Below are positions 1-9,667 of a stretch of DNA of 64,000 bases, in pieces. The stretch is from Candidatus Planktophila lacus (lineage in GTDB: Bacteria; Actinomycetota; Actinomycetes; Nanopelagicales; Nanopelagicaceae). The translations under genes and the position numbers were made by a program. Below the pieces are notes generated by a model, which was given only the letters and a program-made list of their open reading frames with translations, made no database searches and had not been told where the DNA came from. The DNA lies in contig NZ_CP016769.1 of the NCBI RefSeq assembly GCF_002287925.1, positions 868,001 through 932,000 on the forward strand, in the 5' to 3' direction. Within the stretch, counting starts at the first letter, position 1. The number at the start of each line of letters is the position of its first letter.

Positions 1-1063
1 CAACGTGAACAATTAAATCTGCTCCAGATACTTCCTCCAGTGTTGATTTAAAGGCATCAACTAATTGGTGAGGTAGATGGCGAACAAAACCCACAGTATC
101 TGAGAGCGTATAGGTGCGACCATCTGCGGTATGTGACTTACGCACCGTTGGATCAAGGGTTGCAAATAAAGCATTTTCGACAAGCACACCTGCATTGGTT
201 AGCCGGTTAAGAAGAGATGATTTTCCTGCGTTGGTATAACCTGCGATAGCTACAGATGGAATGTTGAAGCGTTTACGTTCTTGGCGTTTGGTGTCACGGG
301 ATACCTTCATCTCCGCAATCTCGCGGCGCAACTTGGCCATCTTGTCGCGGATACGACGACGATCTGTTTCGATCTTGGTTTCACCTGGACCGCGGCCACC
401 AATACCTGCACCACCTGCGGCGCGGCCACCAACTTGGCGGGAAAGTGAATCACCCCAACCACGTAGACGAGGAAGTAAGTACGCGATCTGCGCAAGTTCT
501 ACCTGCGCCTTACCTTCCTTACTCTTAGCGTGCTGGGCGAAGATATCGAGAATAAGTGCGGTGCGATCTACAACTTTCACCTTTAACTTATCTTCAAGTT
601 GTCGCAGTTGTGATGGAGATAGTTCACCGTCGCAAATAACTGTGTCCGCACCACTTGATGCAACTATCTGGCGAAGTTCAATTACCTTTCCAGAGCCGAT
701 ATACGTTGCAGGATCTGGCTTATCTCTTCTCTGGATCAAACCATCTAGAACTTCCGAACCCGCAGTTTCGGCGAGTGCTTTCAACTCGGCGAGTGAATTC
801 TCGGCCATCTCGGCACTGCCCTCAGTCCATACGCCGACAAGAACAACGCGTTCTAGTTGTAACTGGCGATACTCGGCATCAGAAATATCTTGTAGTTCAG
901 TAGAAAATCCCTTTACGCGGCGGAGTGCGTGACGATCACTTAGCTCTTGTTGTGGATCAGGATCGTATTCGCTTTCATCGGCATCAAAATCTGCCGCTAC
1001 GCGCGCACTTTCGCGAAGTAGCTCTTCAAATAAATCGTTATTACGAGGTTGGTCGTTACTCAT
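1..1063 (-). CDS. hflX: GTPase HflX, ribosome-associated (C-terminus cut by window edge)
   Basis: Ribosome-binding GTPase that in other bacteria splits or rescues stalled 70S ribosomes under stress. Translating the minus strand from the ATG at 1063 keeps an open frame to the left edge (about 354 codons). It shows the HflX glycine-rich signature GIGGRGPGETKIETDRR, a P-loop GYTNAGKSS and the G3 motif DTVGF followed by RHLPHQ. The G4/G5 part of the GTPase domain and the C-terminus lie outside the window. The start overlaps the dapF stop as ATGA, so the two are probably translationally coupled at the end of a miaB-miaA-dapF-hflX operon. Identity is secure from the motifs; only the missing end is unknown. 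Confidence 0.95.
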   Translation of the reverse strand, partial: MSNDQPRNNDLFEELLRESARVAADFDADESEYDPDPQQELSDRHALRRVKGFSTELQDISDAEYRQLQLERVVLVGVWTEGSAEMAENSLAELKALAETAGSEVLDGLIQRRDKPDPATYIGSGKVIELRQIVASSGADTVICDGELSPSQLRQLEDKLKVKVVDRTALILDIFAQHAKSKEGKAQVELAQIAYLLPRLRGWGDSLSRQVGGRAAGGAGIGGRGPGETKIETDRRRIRDKMAKLRREIAEMKVSRDTKRQERKRFNIPSVAIAGYTNAGKSSLLNRLTNAGVLVENALFATLDPTVRKSHTADGRTYTLSDTVGFVRHLPHQLVDAFKSTLEEVSGADLIVHV

Positions 1064-1872
1064 GCATCCTGCAAGTAATTTGTAATATCAATATCTTTTA
1101 TCAAAACTGCTGGACCAATAAGAGTGGCATTGGCGTGTGGATCGATATCTACTACCAATCTGCCTCCTGGAGGGTGAATAACCCAGCGTGCGGGCAGAGA
1201 AGTATTTGTGTGAAGCGTTGCAGCAAGTGCGACCGCACAAGTTCCGGTTCCGCATGAACGTGTTTCACCGCTACCACGTTCGTGCACGCGCATCTTGATC
1301 TCTTTATTTGCAGTTACTTCAACGAATTCAACGTTAACGCCTTCTGGGTAGATGTCTCGTGGGCGCACTACTGGCGCATCTTTGAGCGATCCCACATCTT
1401 CAATCTTCTCGACAAAAACCACAGCATGCGGATTGCCGACGCTGATGTGATACCCGTTCCAGATCTTTCCCTCAACGGAGGCGGTAACCGCTTCGCCCTC
1501 ATCGATAACCTTGCCCATGTTTACTGAAATATCATCTTTAGTCGGAACACGTAGATGTTTTACGCCATCTCGGGTATTGATCGCAAAAATTCCTTCAGGC
1601 TGGTGGCCGCGTTCAACTAAATATCTCGCCATTACGCGGATGCCGTTGCCACACATTTCAGCGAGTGATCCGTCGGCATTTCGGTAATCCATAAACCATT
1701 TACCGTCGCGCTTACCAATTTTTATCAGGCCATCTGCGCCGATTCCAGTTTCACGGTTACACATCGCAGCCGTCTGTGAAGTAGTTATTGATATCTCTTC
1801 TTCAGGATCAAAGACCACAAGAAAATCATTCTCGGTGCCATGGCCATAGGTGGCGATAATTGGAGTATTCAT
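1060..1872 (-). CDS. dapF: Diaminopimelate epimerase
   Basis: Converts LL- to meso-diaminopimelate, the step supplying lysine and the peptidoglycan cross-link residue. The PLP-independent two-cysteine active site is visible: Cys74 in MCGNGIR and Cys207 in GETRSCGTGTCA. The N-terminus carries the family motif GHGTENDF. The frame opens further upstream to 1935, but the extra 21 residues resemble nothing in the family. The ATG at 1872 gives a normal 270-residue protein and overlaps the miaA stop by one base (TAATG), so it is the preferred start. dapA and dapB lie elsewhere in the window (48-52 kb). Confidence 0.95.
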   Translation of the reverse strand: MNTPIIATYGHGTENDFLVVFDPEEEISITTSQTAAMCNRETGIGADGLIKIGKRDGKWFMDYRNADGSLAEMCGNGIRVMARYLVERGHQPEGIFAINTRDGVKHLRVPTKDDISVNMGKVIDEGEAVTASVEGKIWNGYHISVGNPHAVVFVEKIEDVGSLKDAPVVRPRDIYPEGVNVEFVEVTANKEIKMRVHERGSGETRSCGTGTCAVALAATLHTNTSLPARWVIHPPGGRLVVDIDPHANATLIGPAVLIKDIDITNYLQDA

Positions 1873-2777
1873 TACGTTGTTGAGTTTATCTTCTGCAGAA
1901 CCGTTTCCAAACGCGGTTGGATCGGTGAAATCCATTTAATTCGCGCATCGCGGGAGAACCAAGTCTCTTGGCGGCGGGCATACTGCCTTGTGGCGCGTTT
2001 GGTCTCTTCCATCGCCTGCTCCTCACTAATCTCACCTGCGCGCATGGAGATTACTTGCGCATAACCCAGTGCGCGCCTTGCGGTGGTTGCTTTGGTGATT
2101 CCTTCGGTGATTAGCGAATCAACTTCGGCTACCAAGCCTCTGCGCCACATTAAATCAACGCGCGCATCGATGCGTTCGGTTAGCTTCTCGCGATCCATAA
2201 CCAAGCCAAATTGCAGAGCATCTGGATACTTAGTTGAGCCTTCGCGAGGAAGATTTGCGGTAAATGGATGACCAGTTATCTCAATTACTTCCAGAGCTCG
2301 AATTACGCGGCGCACATTTTGGATATCGATCGCCGCAGCTGCTGCGGGATCCAGAAGTTGTAGTCGTTCAAAAAGTCGGGCTACTCCAAATTCTTCGGCC
2401 TCTTGATTTAAACGCTCTCGAACTTCTGGATTGGTATCTGGGAAATTCAACTCATCCAGAATCGCCTTTATGTAGAGGCCCGTTCCGCCAACGATTACAG
2501 CATGGTTATTGCGCGCGTGAATCTCGGTAATCTTGGCTCGCGCTTGTTCTTGATACCAGGCAACCGTTGCATCTTCGGTAACGTCCAAGACATCTAGTAG
2601 ATGATGCTCGATGCCGCCTCGTTCTTCCAGAGTTAACTTCGCGGTTCCTATATCCATGCCCCGATAGAGTTGCATCGAATCGGCATTGATGATCTCTGCA
2701 CCAATCTCTTTAGCAAGAGCAACCGCAAGATCGCTCTTACCGGTCGCGGTAGCCCCACAAATCACTATCGTCTTCAT
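1872..2777 (-). CDS. miaA: tRNA dimethylallyltransferase
   Basis: Transfers a dimethylallyl group to N6 of A37 in tRNAs reading UNN codons, the substrate for MiaB next door. The P-loop GATATGKS lies at residues 8-15 of the chosen start, followed by the typical NADSMQLYRGMDIGTAK substrate-binding segment and a conserved GGTGLY motif. The ATG at 2777 gives 301 residues and begins 8 bases after the miaB stop. A GTG at 2798 would add seven unconserved residues and overlap miaB. The end overlaps the dapF start by one base. Confidence 0.95.
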   Translation of the reverse strand: MKTIVICGATATGKSDLAVALAKEIGAEIINADSMQLYRGMDIGTAKLTLEERGGIEHHLLDVLDVTEDATVAWYQEQARAKITEIHARNNHAVIVGGTGLYIKAILDELNFPDTNPEVRERLNQEAEEFGVARLFERLQLLDPAAAAAIDIQNVRRVIRALEVIEITGHPFTANLPREGSTKYPDALQFGLVMDREKLTERIDARVDLMWRRGLVAEVDSLITEGITKATTARRALGYAQVISMRAGEISEEQAMEETKRATRQYARRQETWFSRDARIKWISPIQPRLETVLQKINSTT

Positions 2778-2784
2778 AGTTGAG

Positions 2785-4218
2785 TTATTCAGCGGCACTT
2801 GGCTTGCGAAGAGTCGGAATGCCTAGCGAAGTTGCAGTTGGTCCTTGCTTTGTGCGCGCTTCGTGGACATCTCCCCCACGAGTTTTGATATGTGCCAACT
2901 CTTTAGCGATTAAGTAATGTGCTGAAGCATCTATTATTTCTAGGTCCACAAAATCTCCGGGGCGCGCTTGGCTAGTCGCATCAAAGTGCACCAAGCGGAA
3001 ATCTTCGGTCTTTCCAGTTAACCGAGCCTGTGCTTGATCACGACGACCTTCAACTTCTGAAACCAGCGCGCGATGGGTTTGGCCGATAGATCTTTGATTT
3101 ACCCCTAGTGAAATCTTCTGTTGATGTTCATGTAAACGCGTATAGCGCTCACCAACAACCGCTTCCGGTACTTGATTTGGCATTACACCAGCTGGGGTTC
3201 CGGGACGGATTGAATACTTGTACGTGTAAGCCGCCGAAAATTGTGCTTGCGTTGTTAGATCAAGAGTGGCTTGGAAATCATCTTCGGTTTCACCTGGAAA
3301 ACCAACGATGATGTCGGTTGTAATCATGGCGTGTGGCATCGCGGTTCGTACACGTTCCAAGATGCCAAGGTAGCGACTTGAACGATAAGACCGGCGCATC
3401 TCTTGCAAGATACGGTCCGAACCTGATTGCAACGGCATATGAAGATGCGGCATCACATTTGGGGTTGTTGCCATTACCTCAATGACATCATCGGTGAAGT
3501 CACGTGGGTGCGGGGACATAAAGCGCACCCGCTCTAGGCCTTCTATTTCGCCACATTTGCGAAGTAACGCGGCAAAGGCACCGCGATCACCGAACTCCAC
3601 ACCGTAGGCATTTACATTCTGGCCGAGCAAGGTGATCTCAATTACGCCTTGATCGACCAGTGCTCGAACTTCTTTCAAGATATCTGCTTCGGGGCGATCT
3701 TTTTCAATGCCACGTAACGTCGGGACGATGCAGAAGGTACAAGTGTTGTTGCAGCCAACCGAAACTGAAACCCACGAGGTAAAGGCAGAGAATCTACGCG
3801 CCGGCAAGGTTGATGGGAAATGCTCCAGCGCTTCCTTAATCTCGATCTGTGATTCTTCTTCAATACGAGCACGCTCGAGAAGTACCGGAAGCGACCCAAC
3901 GTTATGAGTACCGAAGACGACATCCACATAAGGAGCCTTCTTAAGGATTATCGATTGATCTTTCTGAGCCAAGCAGCCGCCAACTGCGATCTGCATATTG
4001 GGATTAGCCTTCTTAATCGGCGCAAGGAAACTTAGATTTCCATAGAGTTTGTTATCAGCATTTTCGCGCACGGCACATGTGTTAAATACAACGATGTCAG
4101 CTTGTTCGCCCTGAATAACCGGAAGATAACCTGCTTCATCTAAAAGGCCGGCGATGCGTTCAGAATCGTGAACGTTCATCTGGCAGCCATAAGTTTCGAC
4201 TGCGTAGGTGCGGGCCAT
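2785..4218 (-). CDS. miaB: tRNA-2-methylthio-N6-dimethylallyladenosine synthase
   Basis: Radical-SAM methylthiotransferase that adds the 2-methylthio group to i6A37 of tRNA. The three N-terminal cysteines of the auxiliary Fe-S cluster are Cys12, Cys48 and Cys82; the radical-SAM triad is Cys155, Cys159 and Cys162 in [13 protein letters not shown]-type RNA-binding region follows near residues 365-430. Full length at 477 residues. It shares architecture with rimO in this window, but the YGCQMN and IVPTLRG sequences are MiaB-type. In many actinobacteria it sits directly beside recX-recA; here those genes are about 30 kb away. Confidence 0.95.
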   Translation of the reverse strand: MARTYAVETYGCQMNVHDSERIAGLLDEAGYLPVIQGEQADIVVFNTCAVRENADNKLYGNLSFLAPIKKANPNMQIAVGGCLAQKDQSIILKKAPYVDVVFGTHNVGSLPVLLERARIEEESQIEIKEALEHFPSTLPARRFSAFTSWVSVSVGCNNTCTFCIVPTLRGIEKDRPEADILKEVRALVDQGVIEITLLGQNVNAYGVEFGDRGAFAALLRKCGEIEGLERVRFMSPHPRDFTDDVIEVMATTPNVMPHLHMPLQSGSDRILQEMRRSYRSSRYLGILERVRTAMPHAMITTDIIVGFPGETEDDFQATLDLTTQAQFSAAYTYKYSIRPGTPAGVMPNQVPEAVVGERYTRLHEHQQKISLGVNQRSIGQTHRALVSEVEGRRDQAQARLTGKTEDFRLVHFDATSQARPGDFVDLEIIDASAHYLIAKELAHIKTRGGDVHEARTKQGPTATSLGIPTLRKPSAAE

Positions 4219-4241
4219 GAGGAGAAGGGTATCGCTGTGAG

Positions 4242-4982
4242 TTAGAGAGGTAATACCTCAAAGCTCAGATCCTTGCGATTAACGACCAAGATTGAATGGT
4301 TGGTTAGACGAGTCCAGTGATCTTTACCCCAACCGGTCGATGCCACCTTGATGACGCCATCTTCAACGCTATAGCGAAGTTCATAATGGCTCTCTACAGT
4401 CCATTCAGTCGAATCAGCCTCATTGAATTCACAGACCGCAATAAAGGTGTCGGGGGTCATGAGCATTGAGTTGATACTCGTGAAGTCGCAATTAGCAGAA
4501 ATGGTCTTTACCGCTTTGCGAACACCTTCGATCAAACCAAGTTCATCAATACAGCTCAAGATAGTAAAGAAATAACGCTCACTATCAGTAGTTGAAGTGA
4601 ACTTACCTAGGTAGCGTGGATCAACAAATTTCTGGACTGAATCGATCGATTTGATGGTGCCATTATGCATAAAGGAATAATCACCGTAGATAAATGGGTG
4701 GTTGTTGGAGAGATCTACCGTCAAACCTTTAGAAGCTAGGCGAAGGTGCAATAGCGCGCCATCTGACTTCAAATTCGTAGAAGATTCGGCGAACTTTTTA
4801 CTTTCTGCGGCGAGAGTTAAGTCGCGAACAAGTTCGGTCTTGCGTGTATCTGTTGAGCAAGCCGAAATTCCCCAACCGTGTTTATGCTCTTTGGATAGTT
4901 CTACAAAGTTTTCAAATCCTTCGCCAACAACATCTGCAAAGGTACGTTCTTCGGTCGCTACATATCCAAGTAATCTACACAT
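4242..4982 (-). CDS. Class II glutamine amidotransferase (YafJ-like)
   Basis: An N-terminal-nucleophile glutamine amidotransferase of the GATase-2 fold. The sequence begins MCRLLGY, so removal of Met1 would expose the catalytic Cys2. Further motifs are the NNHPF region near residue 93, the FMHNGTI glutamine-site motif, and DSERYFF. At 246 residues it is only the amidotransferase domain, with no synthetase partner fused or adjacent. The ammonia acceptor is therefore unknown. Family membership is clear; the physiological role cannot be assigned. It starts 24 bases upstream of the miaB start region and runs in the same direction. Confidence 0.8.
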   Translation of the reverse strand: MCRLLGYVATEERTFADVVGEGFENFVELSKEHKHGWGISACSTDTRKTELVRDLTLAAESKKFAESSTNLKSDGALLHLRLASKGLTVDLSNNHPFIYGDYSFMHNGTIKSIDSVQKFVDPRYLGKFTSTTDSERYFFTILSCIDELGLIEGVRKAVKTISANCDFTSINSMLMTPDTFIAVCEFNEADSTEWTVESHYELRYSVEDGVIKVASTGWGKDHWTRLTNHSILVVNRKDLSFEVLPL

Positions 4983-5015
4983 GGGGCAAATCTACCTTGA
5001 ATTAAAAGTTAAAGT

Positions 5016-5984
5016 TTACTTTTGGATACGGATTGGGTTTTGGCCGCGTGCGATCAAGCGCTCAAAATGGACTTCGCGCTTATCGTTGAAGGTGGCAGCT
5101 TCTTTTCCAGATTTCTCCATGAAGGCAACTAATTCATCGCGCGCAACTAGGCCATCTCCGGAGAGATCATTTCGTTCAAAGACGTTCCAGGCGCGAAGCA
5201 CTGGAGATACAACATCGTCTAGGTGCTGTTGTAGATCATAAATTCCAGCAAGAGCGATCTGTACCGCCTTGCGTCCAAATCCTGGCATGTTTGCACCGGG
5301 CATATCAAAGTTGGTTACAACATCTGCGATGGCGCGCATCGAAGCGTTTGGTTCCATATCCAGTGCTGCAGAAAGAGTGTTGCGGTAGAACAACATATGC
5401 AGATTCTCATCTAGAGCAACGCGCTGCATCATTCCCTCAGCGATTGGATCATCGGAAATTTTTCCGGTATTACGGTGCGAAATACGCGTTGCTAATTCTT
5501 GGAATGAAACGTAGGCAATCGTGTGCAACATATCGTTTTCATACGGAGTTTGATAACCAAGTGACATGTGAGCCATGCGCAGATCTTCAAGTTCATATGG
5601 ATCGACGCCACGAGTAGCCATTAGGTAGTCGCGAATTACGATCGCATGGCGCGCTTCTTCAGCGGTCCAACGTTCAATCCAATTTCCCCAAGCACCATCA
5701 CGTCCCATCGAAAGCGCAATTTCGGTGTGATAGCTAGGCAAATTATCTTCAGTTAAGAGATTGAGGACTAGTGAATCTTGCGCGACCGGTGAAAGGCGTG
5801 AATCTTTTGCTTCCCAAGCATCACCATTTAGCGGACCTGCGTAATCGCGGCCTTCAGACCATGGGACATACTCATGTGGATACCAATTTTTTTGAACAGA
5901 TAGATGGCGCTCGAGTTCAACTGCGACAACTGGCTCAAGATCGCGAATAAGTCGAGATTGGATCTGTGCTGACTCATCGCTCAT
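5016..5984 (-). CDS. Acyl-[acyl-carrier-protein] desaturase (diiron, DesA-type)
   Basis: Soluble ferritin-like diiron enzyme that introduces a cis double bond into acyl-ACP, adjusting membrane fluidity. The diiron ligand pattern is visible: Glu79 in LLTEDNLP, E110-x-x-H113 in TAEEARH, Glu162 in FQELATRISH, and E192-x-x-H195 in DENLH. At 322 residues it matches mycobacterial DesA proteins. A DLSGDGLVARDE stretch near the C-terminus looks like an EF-hand loop, but the same region in family members is not a calcium site. The enzyme needs a ferredoxin and reductase that are not encoded nearby. Confidence 0.9.
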   Translation of the reverse strand: MSDESAQIQSRLIRDLEPVVAVELERHLSVQKNWYPHEYVPWSEGRDYAGPLNGDAWEAKDSRLSPVAQDSLVLNLLTEDNLPSYHTEIALSMGRDGAWGNWIERWTAEEARHAIVIRDYLMATRGVDPYELEDLRMAHMSLGYQTPYENDMLHTIAYVSFQELATRISHRNTGKISDDPIAEGMMQRVALDENLHMLFYRNTLSAALDMEPNASMRAIADVVTNFDMPGANMPGFGRKAVQIALAGIYDLQQHLDDVVSPVLRAWNVFERNDLSGDGLVARDELVAFMEKSGKEAATFNDKREVHFERLIARGQNPIRIQK

Positions 5985-6021
5985 AGGTGAACGCTAAAGC
6001 AATAAAGCGGTTACTGACGAG

Positions 6022-6705
6022 TTATAAATTCTTTTTCGCGCGCTCAATGGCCTGTAATTCGCGCCACTTAGCGATTTCAGCGTGATTGCCACTCAATAAG
6101 ATCTCAGGCACCGAGATGCCACGCCATTCTTGTGGTTTCGTGAAATTCGGATACTCCAAATAACCTTCAGAGTTATGTGACTCTTCAGTAAGCGATTCAG
6201 GGTTTCCAAGTACTCCTGGAATCAAGCGGGTAATCGCTTCAATCATTACAAGGGAAGCAACTTCTCCCCCGCCAAGAACATAGTCGCCAATTGAAACTTC
6301 ATGAACTCGAACATTTTTGGCTGCATATTCAGATGACTCGTAATGTTGACGTACCCGATCATCGATTCCTTCGTAGCGACCACAGGCGAAGATAAGATGG
6401 CTTGAGCTAGCGAGGCTCTGCGCCATTTCCTGGTTGAAACGCTTTCCTGCAGGGGTCAAGATAATTAAATCTGTATCAGCAACTATCAAGGGATCTAATA
6501 CTCGCCCCCAAATTTCAGGAAGCATCACCATTCCGGCGCCGCCACCGTATGGAGTGTCATCAACTGTGTTGTGGTTATCTTGCGTTGCCGCGCGAAGATC
6601 GTGAACTTGTATATCTACCAAGCCCTTGCTCTGTGCTTTCCCAAGCAGCGAAAGTTGAGCCGGCGCAAAGTATTCAGGAAAGATTGTTACCGCATCGATC
6701 TTCAT
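6022..6705 (-). CDS. trmD: tRNA (guanine37-N1)-methyltransferase
   Basis: SAM-dependent SPOUT methyltransferase making m1G37 in tRNAs and preventing +1 frameshifts. The N-terminus [13 protein letters not shown], the [13 protein letters not shown] loop and the knot motif GDYVLGGGE are all diagnostic. Length 227 is usual. The start overlaps the rimM stop as ATGA, fitting the conserved rpsP-KH-rimM-trmD operon order. It is the last gene of this operon; no clear intrinsic terminator follows before the desaturase gene. Confidence 0.97.
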   Translation of the reverse strand: MKIDAVTIFPEYFAPAQLSLLGKAQSKGLVDIQVHDLRAATQDNHNTVDDTPYGGGAGMVMLPEIWGRVLDPLIVADTDLIILTPAGKRFNQEMAQSLASSSHLIFACGRYEGIDDRVRQHYESSEYAAKNVRVHEVSIGDYVLGGGEVASLVMIEAITRLIPGVLGNPESLTEESHNSEGYLEYPNFTKPQEWRGISVPEILLSGNHAEIAKWRELQAIERAKKNL

Positions 6706-7211
6706 TTACTGACTCCTGCTTCGTAATCCTCGGGAGGAATAACGGTCATTCGCTTTGCTTTCACATCAACTACTGGAACTAATTGATGTACGAAAGGAAT
6801 TAACACTTCTCCACCTTCGGTCTTAATGCTCAGCACATCTTGCCCAGGCAGGTTTAAGACTTCAGTTACTTCCCCAAATAAATCGCCATCAACTAGGTAT
6901 GCCTGACAGCCGATTAGCTGCAGCACGTGATAATCATCTTCATCAAGACCTGGCGCATCGATATCAACGTCGGCATAGAGAAGTTGATCCCGGTATTTCT
7001 CGATGGCATTGCGATCTTCTACTCCATCGAAGCTAAGCAACAGGATTCCGTTGTGCACACGTGCAGAAGCCACGGTTAAATTACCGTGGCTTTCTGTCTC
7101 AAGTATTGCCCCGATGGCAAAACGTTCTGCTGCATCATCGGTACGTACTTCAATTGTGGCCTCGCCCAAGATTCCGTGGGCGCGACCGATGCGACCTATA
7201 TTCAGGCGCAT
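6702..7211 (-). CDS. rimM: Ribosome maturation factor RimM
   Basis: 30S assembly factor that binds S19 and helps mature the 16S head domain. The N-terminal RimM barrel ([21 protein letters not shown]) is followed by a PRC-barrel (YHVLQLIGC through [11 protein letters not shown]). Length 169 is normal. It overlaps trmD by four bases and lies 18 bases after the KH protein gene, within the rpsP operon. Confidence 0.96.
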   Translation of the reverse strand: MRLNIGRIGRAHGILGEATIEVRTDDAAERFAIGAILETESHGNLTVASARVHNGILLLSFDGVEDRNAIEKYRDQLLYADVDIDAPGLDEDDYHVLQLIGCQAYLVDGDLFGEVTEVLNLPGQDVLSIKTEGGEVLIPFVHQLVPVVDVKAKRMTVIPPEDYEAGVSK

Positions 7212-7229
7212 CAGATAAAAGCTTTCGCT

Positions 7230-7469
7230 TTAACGAGCCTCATCGGTATCGATTAGGTCAACGCGTACAGTGCGACCAGCAATAGCGCTTACAACTGTGC
7301 GAAGCGCTTTTGCAGTGCGACCATTACGACCAATTACCTTGCCGATATCTTCAGGATTAACACGAACTTCTAGAGTCGTGCCGCGACGATGAGTCTTTTC
7401 CTTCACGATGACATCTTCAGGATTATCAACGATTCCTTTAACGAGGTGCTCGAGAGCTTCGTCCATCAT
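7230..7469 (-). CDS. khpA: KH-domain RNA-binding protein (KhpA family)
   Basis: Small single-KH-domain RNA-binding protein. The 79-residue chain contains the KH GxxG-type loop in IGRNGRTAKALRTVV and the preceding VRVNPEDIGKVI strand-helix. In firmicutes KhpA pairs with KhpB/Jag and affects cell division and sRNA biology; in actinobacteria its position between rpsP and rimM is almost invariant, as here. Two adjacent ATG codons (7469 and 7466) could each start it. It begins three bases after the rpsP stop. Confidence 0.92.
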   Translation of the reverse strand: MMDEALEHLVKGIVDNPEDVIVKEKTHRRGTTLEVRVNPEDIGKVIGRNGRTAKALRTVVSAIAGRTVRVDLIDTDEAR

Positions 7470-7471
7470 TG

Positions 7472-8026
7472 TTATTCAGCGGCCTCTTCAGTTGTCGCTT
7501 CAGCAACTGGCGCTTCAACCACATCTTCTGTAGTCGCAGCTTGAGCTGGAACCTCTGCCACTGCTTCTTCTGCAACTGGCTCTGACACAACAACTTCTTC
7601 AACAATAGGAGCAGGGTTAGCCTTTGCAGCCAACTTCTCTTGCGCCTTCTTCTTCATTGTTGTTGCGCCTTCTTTAGGCTCATCCATTGCTTGCTTAACA
7701 GCTGCTTCGTAAGCGATGCTCTTAGCTGGCTTTGGTGTTGCAAACTTAAGTGTTCCTTCGGTGCCAGGTAGGCCCTTGAACTTCTGCCAATCGCCGGTGA
7801 CCTTAAAGATCGCCTCTACAGCGGCAGTTGGTTGTGCGCCGACTCCGAGCCAGTACTGCGCGCGCTCTGAGTTAACTTCCATGATTGATGGCTCTTGTCC
7901 TGGAACGTAACGACCAATTTCTTCAATTGAAAGTCCGTTACGTGCTTTACGTGAATCTGTTACGACGATGCGGAAAAATGGTGTGCGGATCTTTCCCATG
8001 CGCATTAAGCGAATTTTTGTAGACAA
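7472..8026 (-). CDS. rpsP: 30S ribosomal protein S16 with an extended acidic C-terminus
   Basis: Structural 30S protein. The core [20 protein letters not shown] and IGRYVPG are S16 hallmarks. The open frame extends to 8083 but those codons match no S16 sequence. The best start is TTG at 8026, preceded by AGGAG about 10 bases upstream, giving 184 residues. The S16 core ends near residue 85. The remainder is a Glu/Ala/Val-rich tail typical of actinobacterial S16, though long here. First gene of the rpsP-KH-rimM-trmD operon. Confidence 0.93.
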   Translation of the reverse strand: MSTKIRLMRMGKIRTPFFRIVVTDSRKARNGLSIEEIGRYVPGQEPSIMEVNSERAQYWLGVGAQPTAAVEAIFKVTGDWQKFKGLPGTEGTLKFATPKPAKSIAYEAAVKQAMDEPKEGATTMKKKAQEKLAAKANPAPIVEEVVVSEPVAEEAVAEVPAQAATTEDVVEAPVAEATTEEAAE

Positions 8027-8199
8027 AGAAGTAGTGCTCCTAAAAAGTGTGTCGCATCTAGAACTATGCAGCGGGGTGCGCATGTATTCGATACAACTGT
8101 GGATATGGATGTTGTGGGGGTAGAGGGCCCCTCAACAGGAGACTAATCTTGCCATCTACGCGTGTAGAAGCGAAATCCAAGCGTGGTGAGAGCAGGGCT

Positions 8200-9639
8200 T
8201 TAGCCCTTCTCCTCCAAGGCGCGTTTGGCGGGATTACCAGATTTCGACTTCTTCTTAGCTGGCTGCTGGCTGACCTTCTGAACAGGTGTGGGCGCCCCTG
8301 GTGGCATACCCATGCCGGCAGGCAACCCTTTACCGCTGCGCATCTGTTTCATCATCTTCTGTGCTGCTGCGAATTTATCAACTAAAGAATTTACATCTTG
8401 AACTTTTCGACCGGCGCCCAATGCAATTCGTGCACGCCGTGAACCATTTAGAACTTTTGGATCACGGCGCTCGATTGGCGTCATTGATTGAACAATTGAT
8501 TTAGTGCGGACGATTTCAGATTCATCAAAATTCTCGATCTGTTTCTTCATCCCAGCAGCGCCCGGCAACATTCCGAGTAATTTCGACATCGAGCCCATCT
8601 TCGACATCGCCTCTAACTGCTCGAGAAAATCTTCAAGTGTGAAGTCATCCCCACGCGCAAATTTTTCTTCTAGACGTGCGGAACTTTCAACATCAAAGGC
8701 TTTCTTGGCCTGTTCTGCCAAAGTTGCGACATCGCCAAGACCCAAGATTCGTGAAGCCATGCGATCGGGATAGAAGATATCGAAATCGATGAGCTTTTCA
8801 CCATTCGATGAAAACATGATTGGTTTACCGCTTAATTGTGTGATCGAAAGCGCGGCGCCACCTCGAGCATCACCATCGAGCTTGGTAAGTACCACGCCAT
8901 CAAAACCAACGCCATCCTGAAACGCTTGCGCGGTGCGGACAGCATCTTGACCGATCATCGCATCAACAACGAAGAGGATCTCATCTGGCGAAATTGCATC
9001 ACGGATAGCGATCGCCTCGCGCATTAAATCTTCATCTACACCTAGGCGACCTGCGGTATCGACGATAACCATGTTGTACAACTTAGATTTTGCGAAAGCG
9101 ATTCCTTGCTCTGCAACCTTTACTGGATTTCCAACACCGTTGCCAGGTTCAGGTGCAAAGACTGGAACGCCAACGCTTTCTCCAACAACCTGTAATTGGT
9201 TAACAGCATTAGGGCGTTGTAGATCTGATGCGACAAGAAGAGGAGTGTTGCCTTGTTCGGCATAGAACTTGGCAAGTTTTCCAGCCAAAGTAGTTTTACC
9301 GGCTCCTTGCAAACCAGCCAACATGATTACCGTCGGAGCAGTCTTTGCAAAGCGAACTCGGCGCGCGGATCCGCCAAGGATCTCTACTAGTTCGGCGTTA
9401 ACGATCTCAAAGATTGCTTGTGCTTGATTTGTTCCTGATTGCAGATTTGGGAGCGCTTCCAGCGACTTGCTGCGAATTTTTTCGATAAAGCTATCTACGA
9501 CAGGTAGTGCAACATCTGACTCGAGAAGCGCGGTACGAACTTCGGCGCAAGTGTTTTCGATATCTGAAGGAGAAATTTTTCCTCGGGAACGCAGCGAGGA
9601 GAACGCGTTCGAGAATTTGGAGGAAAGGTTGTCAAACAT
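8200..9639 (-). CDS. ffh: Signal recognition particle protein Ffh (SRP54)
   Basis: GTPase that binds signal sequences on nascent chains and delivers ribosomes to FtsY (also in this window). N domain residues 1-90, G domain with P-loop GLQGAGKTT at 109-117, DTAGRL and TKLDGDARGG; the methionine-rich M domain spans roughly residues 310-440 (MSKMGSMSKLLGMLPG through MMKQMRSGKG). Length 479 is normal, with a Lys/Pro-rich end. The stop codon sits in an AGGGCTTTAGCCCT palindrome that lacks a T-tract. Confidence 0.97.
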   Translation of the reverse strand: MFDNLSSKFSNAFSSLRSRGKISPSDIENTCAEVRTALLESDVALPVVDSFIEKIRSKSLEALPNLQSGTNQAQAIFEIVNAELVEILGGSARRVRFAKTAPTVIMLAGLQGAGKTTLAGKLAKFYAEQGNTPLLVASDLQRPNAVNQLQVVGESVGVPVFAPEPGNGVGNPVKVAEQGIAFAKSKLYNMVIVDTAGRLGVDEDLMREAIAIRDAISPDEILFVVDAMIGQDAVRTAQAFQDGVGFDGVVLTKLDGDARGGAALSITQLSGKPIMFSSNGEKLIDFDIFYPDRMASRILGLGDVATLAEQAKKAFDVESSARLEEKFARGDDFTLEDFLEQLEAMSKMGSMSKLLGMLPGAAGMKKQIENFDESEIVRTKSIVQSMTPIERRDPKVLNGSRRARIALGAGRKVQDVNSLVDKFAAAQKMMKQMRSGKGLPAGMGMPPGAPTPVQKVSQQPAKKKSKSGNPAKRALEEKG

Positions 9640-9667
9640 AAGGTGGCAATAGTACTTGAAAGGTTAA

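Noticed and set aside
261-932. 223-codon plus-strand open frame
   Set aside because: Lies antisense to hflX, whose motifs are clear; low-complexity Ser/Arg content.
5100-5180. EF-hand-like loop (DLSGDGLVARDE) near the acyl-ACP desaturase C-terminus
   Set aside because: It satisfies a loose EF-hand loop pattern, but the position aligns with an ordinary helical segment conserved in DesA-type desaturases. No paired second loop exists.
8194-8207. AGGGCTTTAGCCCT palindrome at the ffh stop as a terminator
   Set aside because: The stem has only about five pairs with a four-base loop, and no T-run follows on the minus strand.
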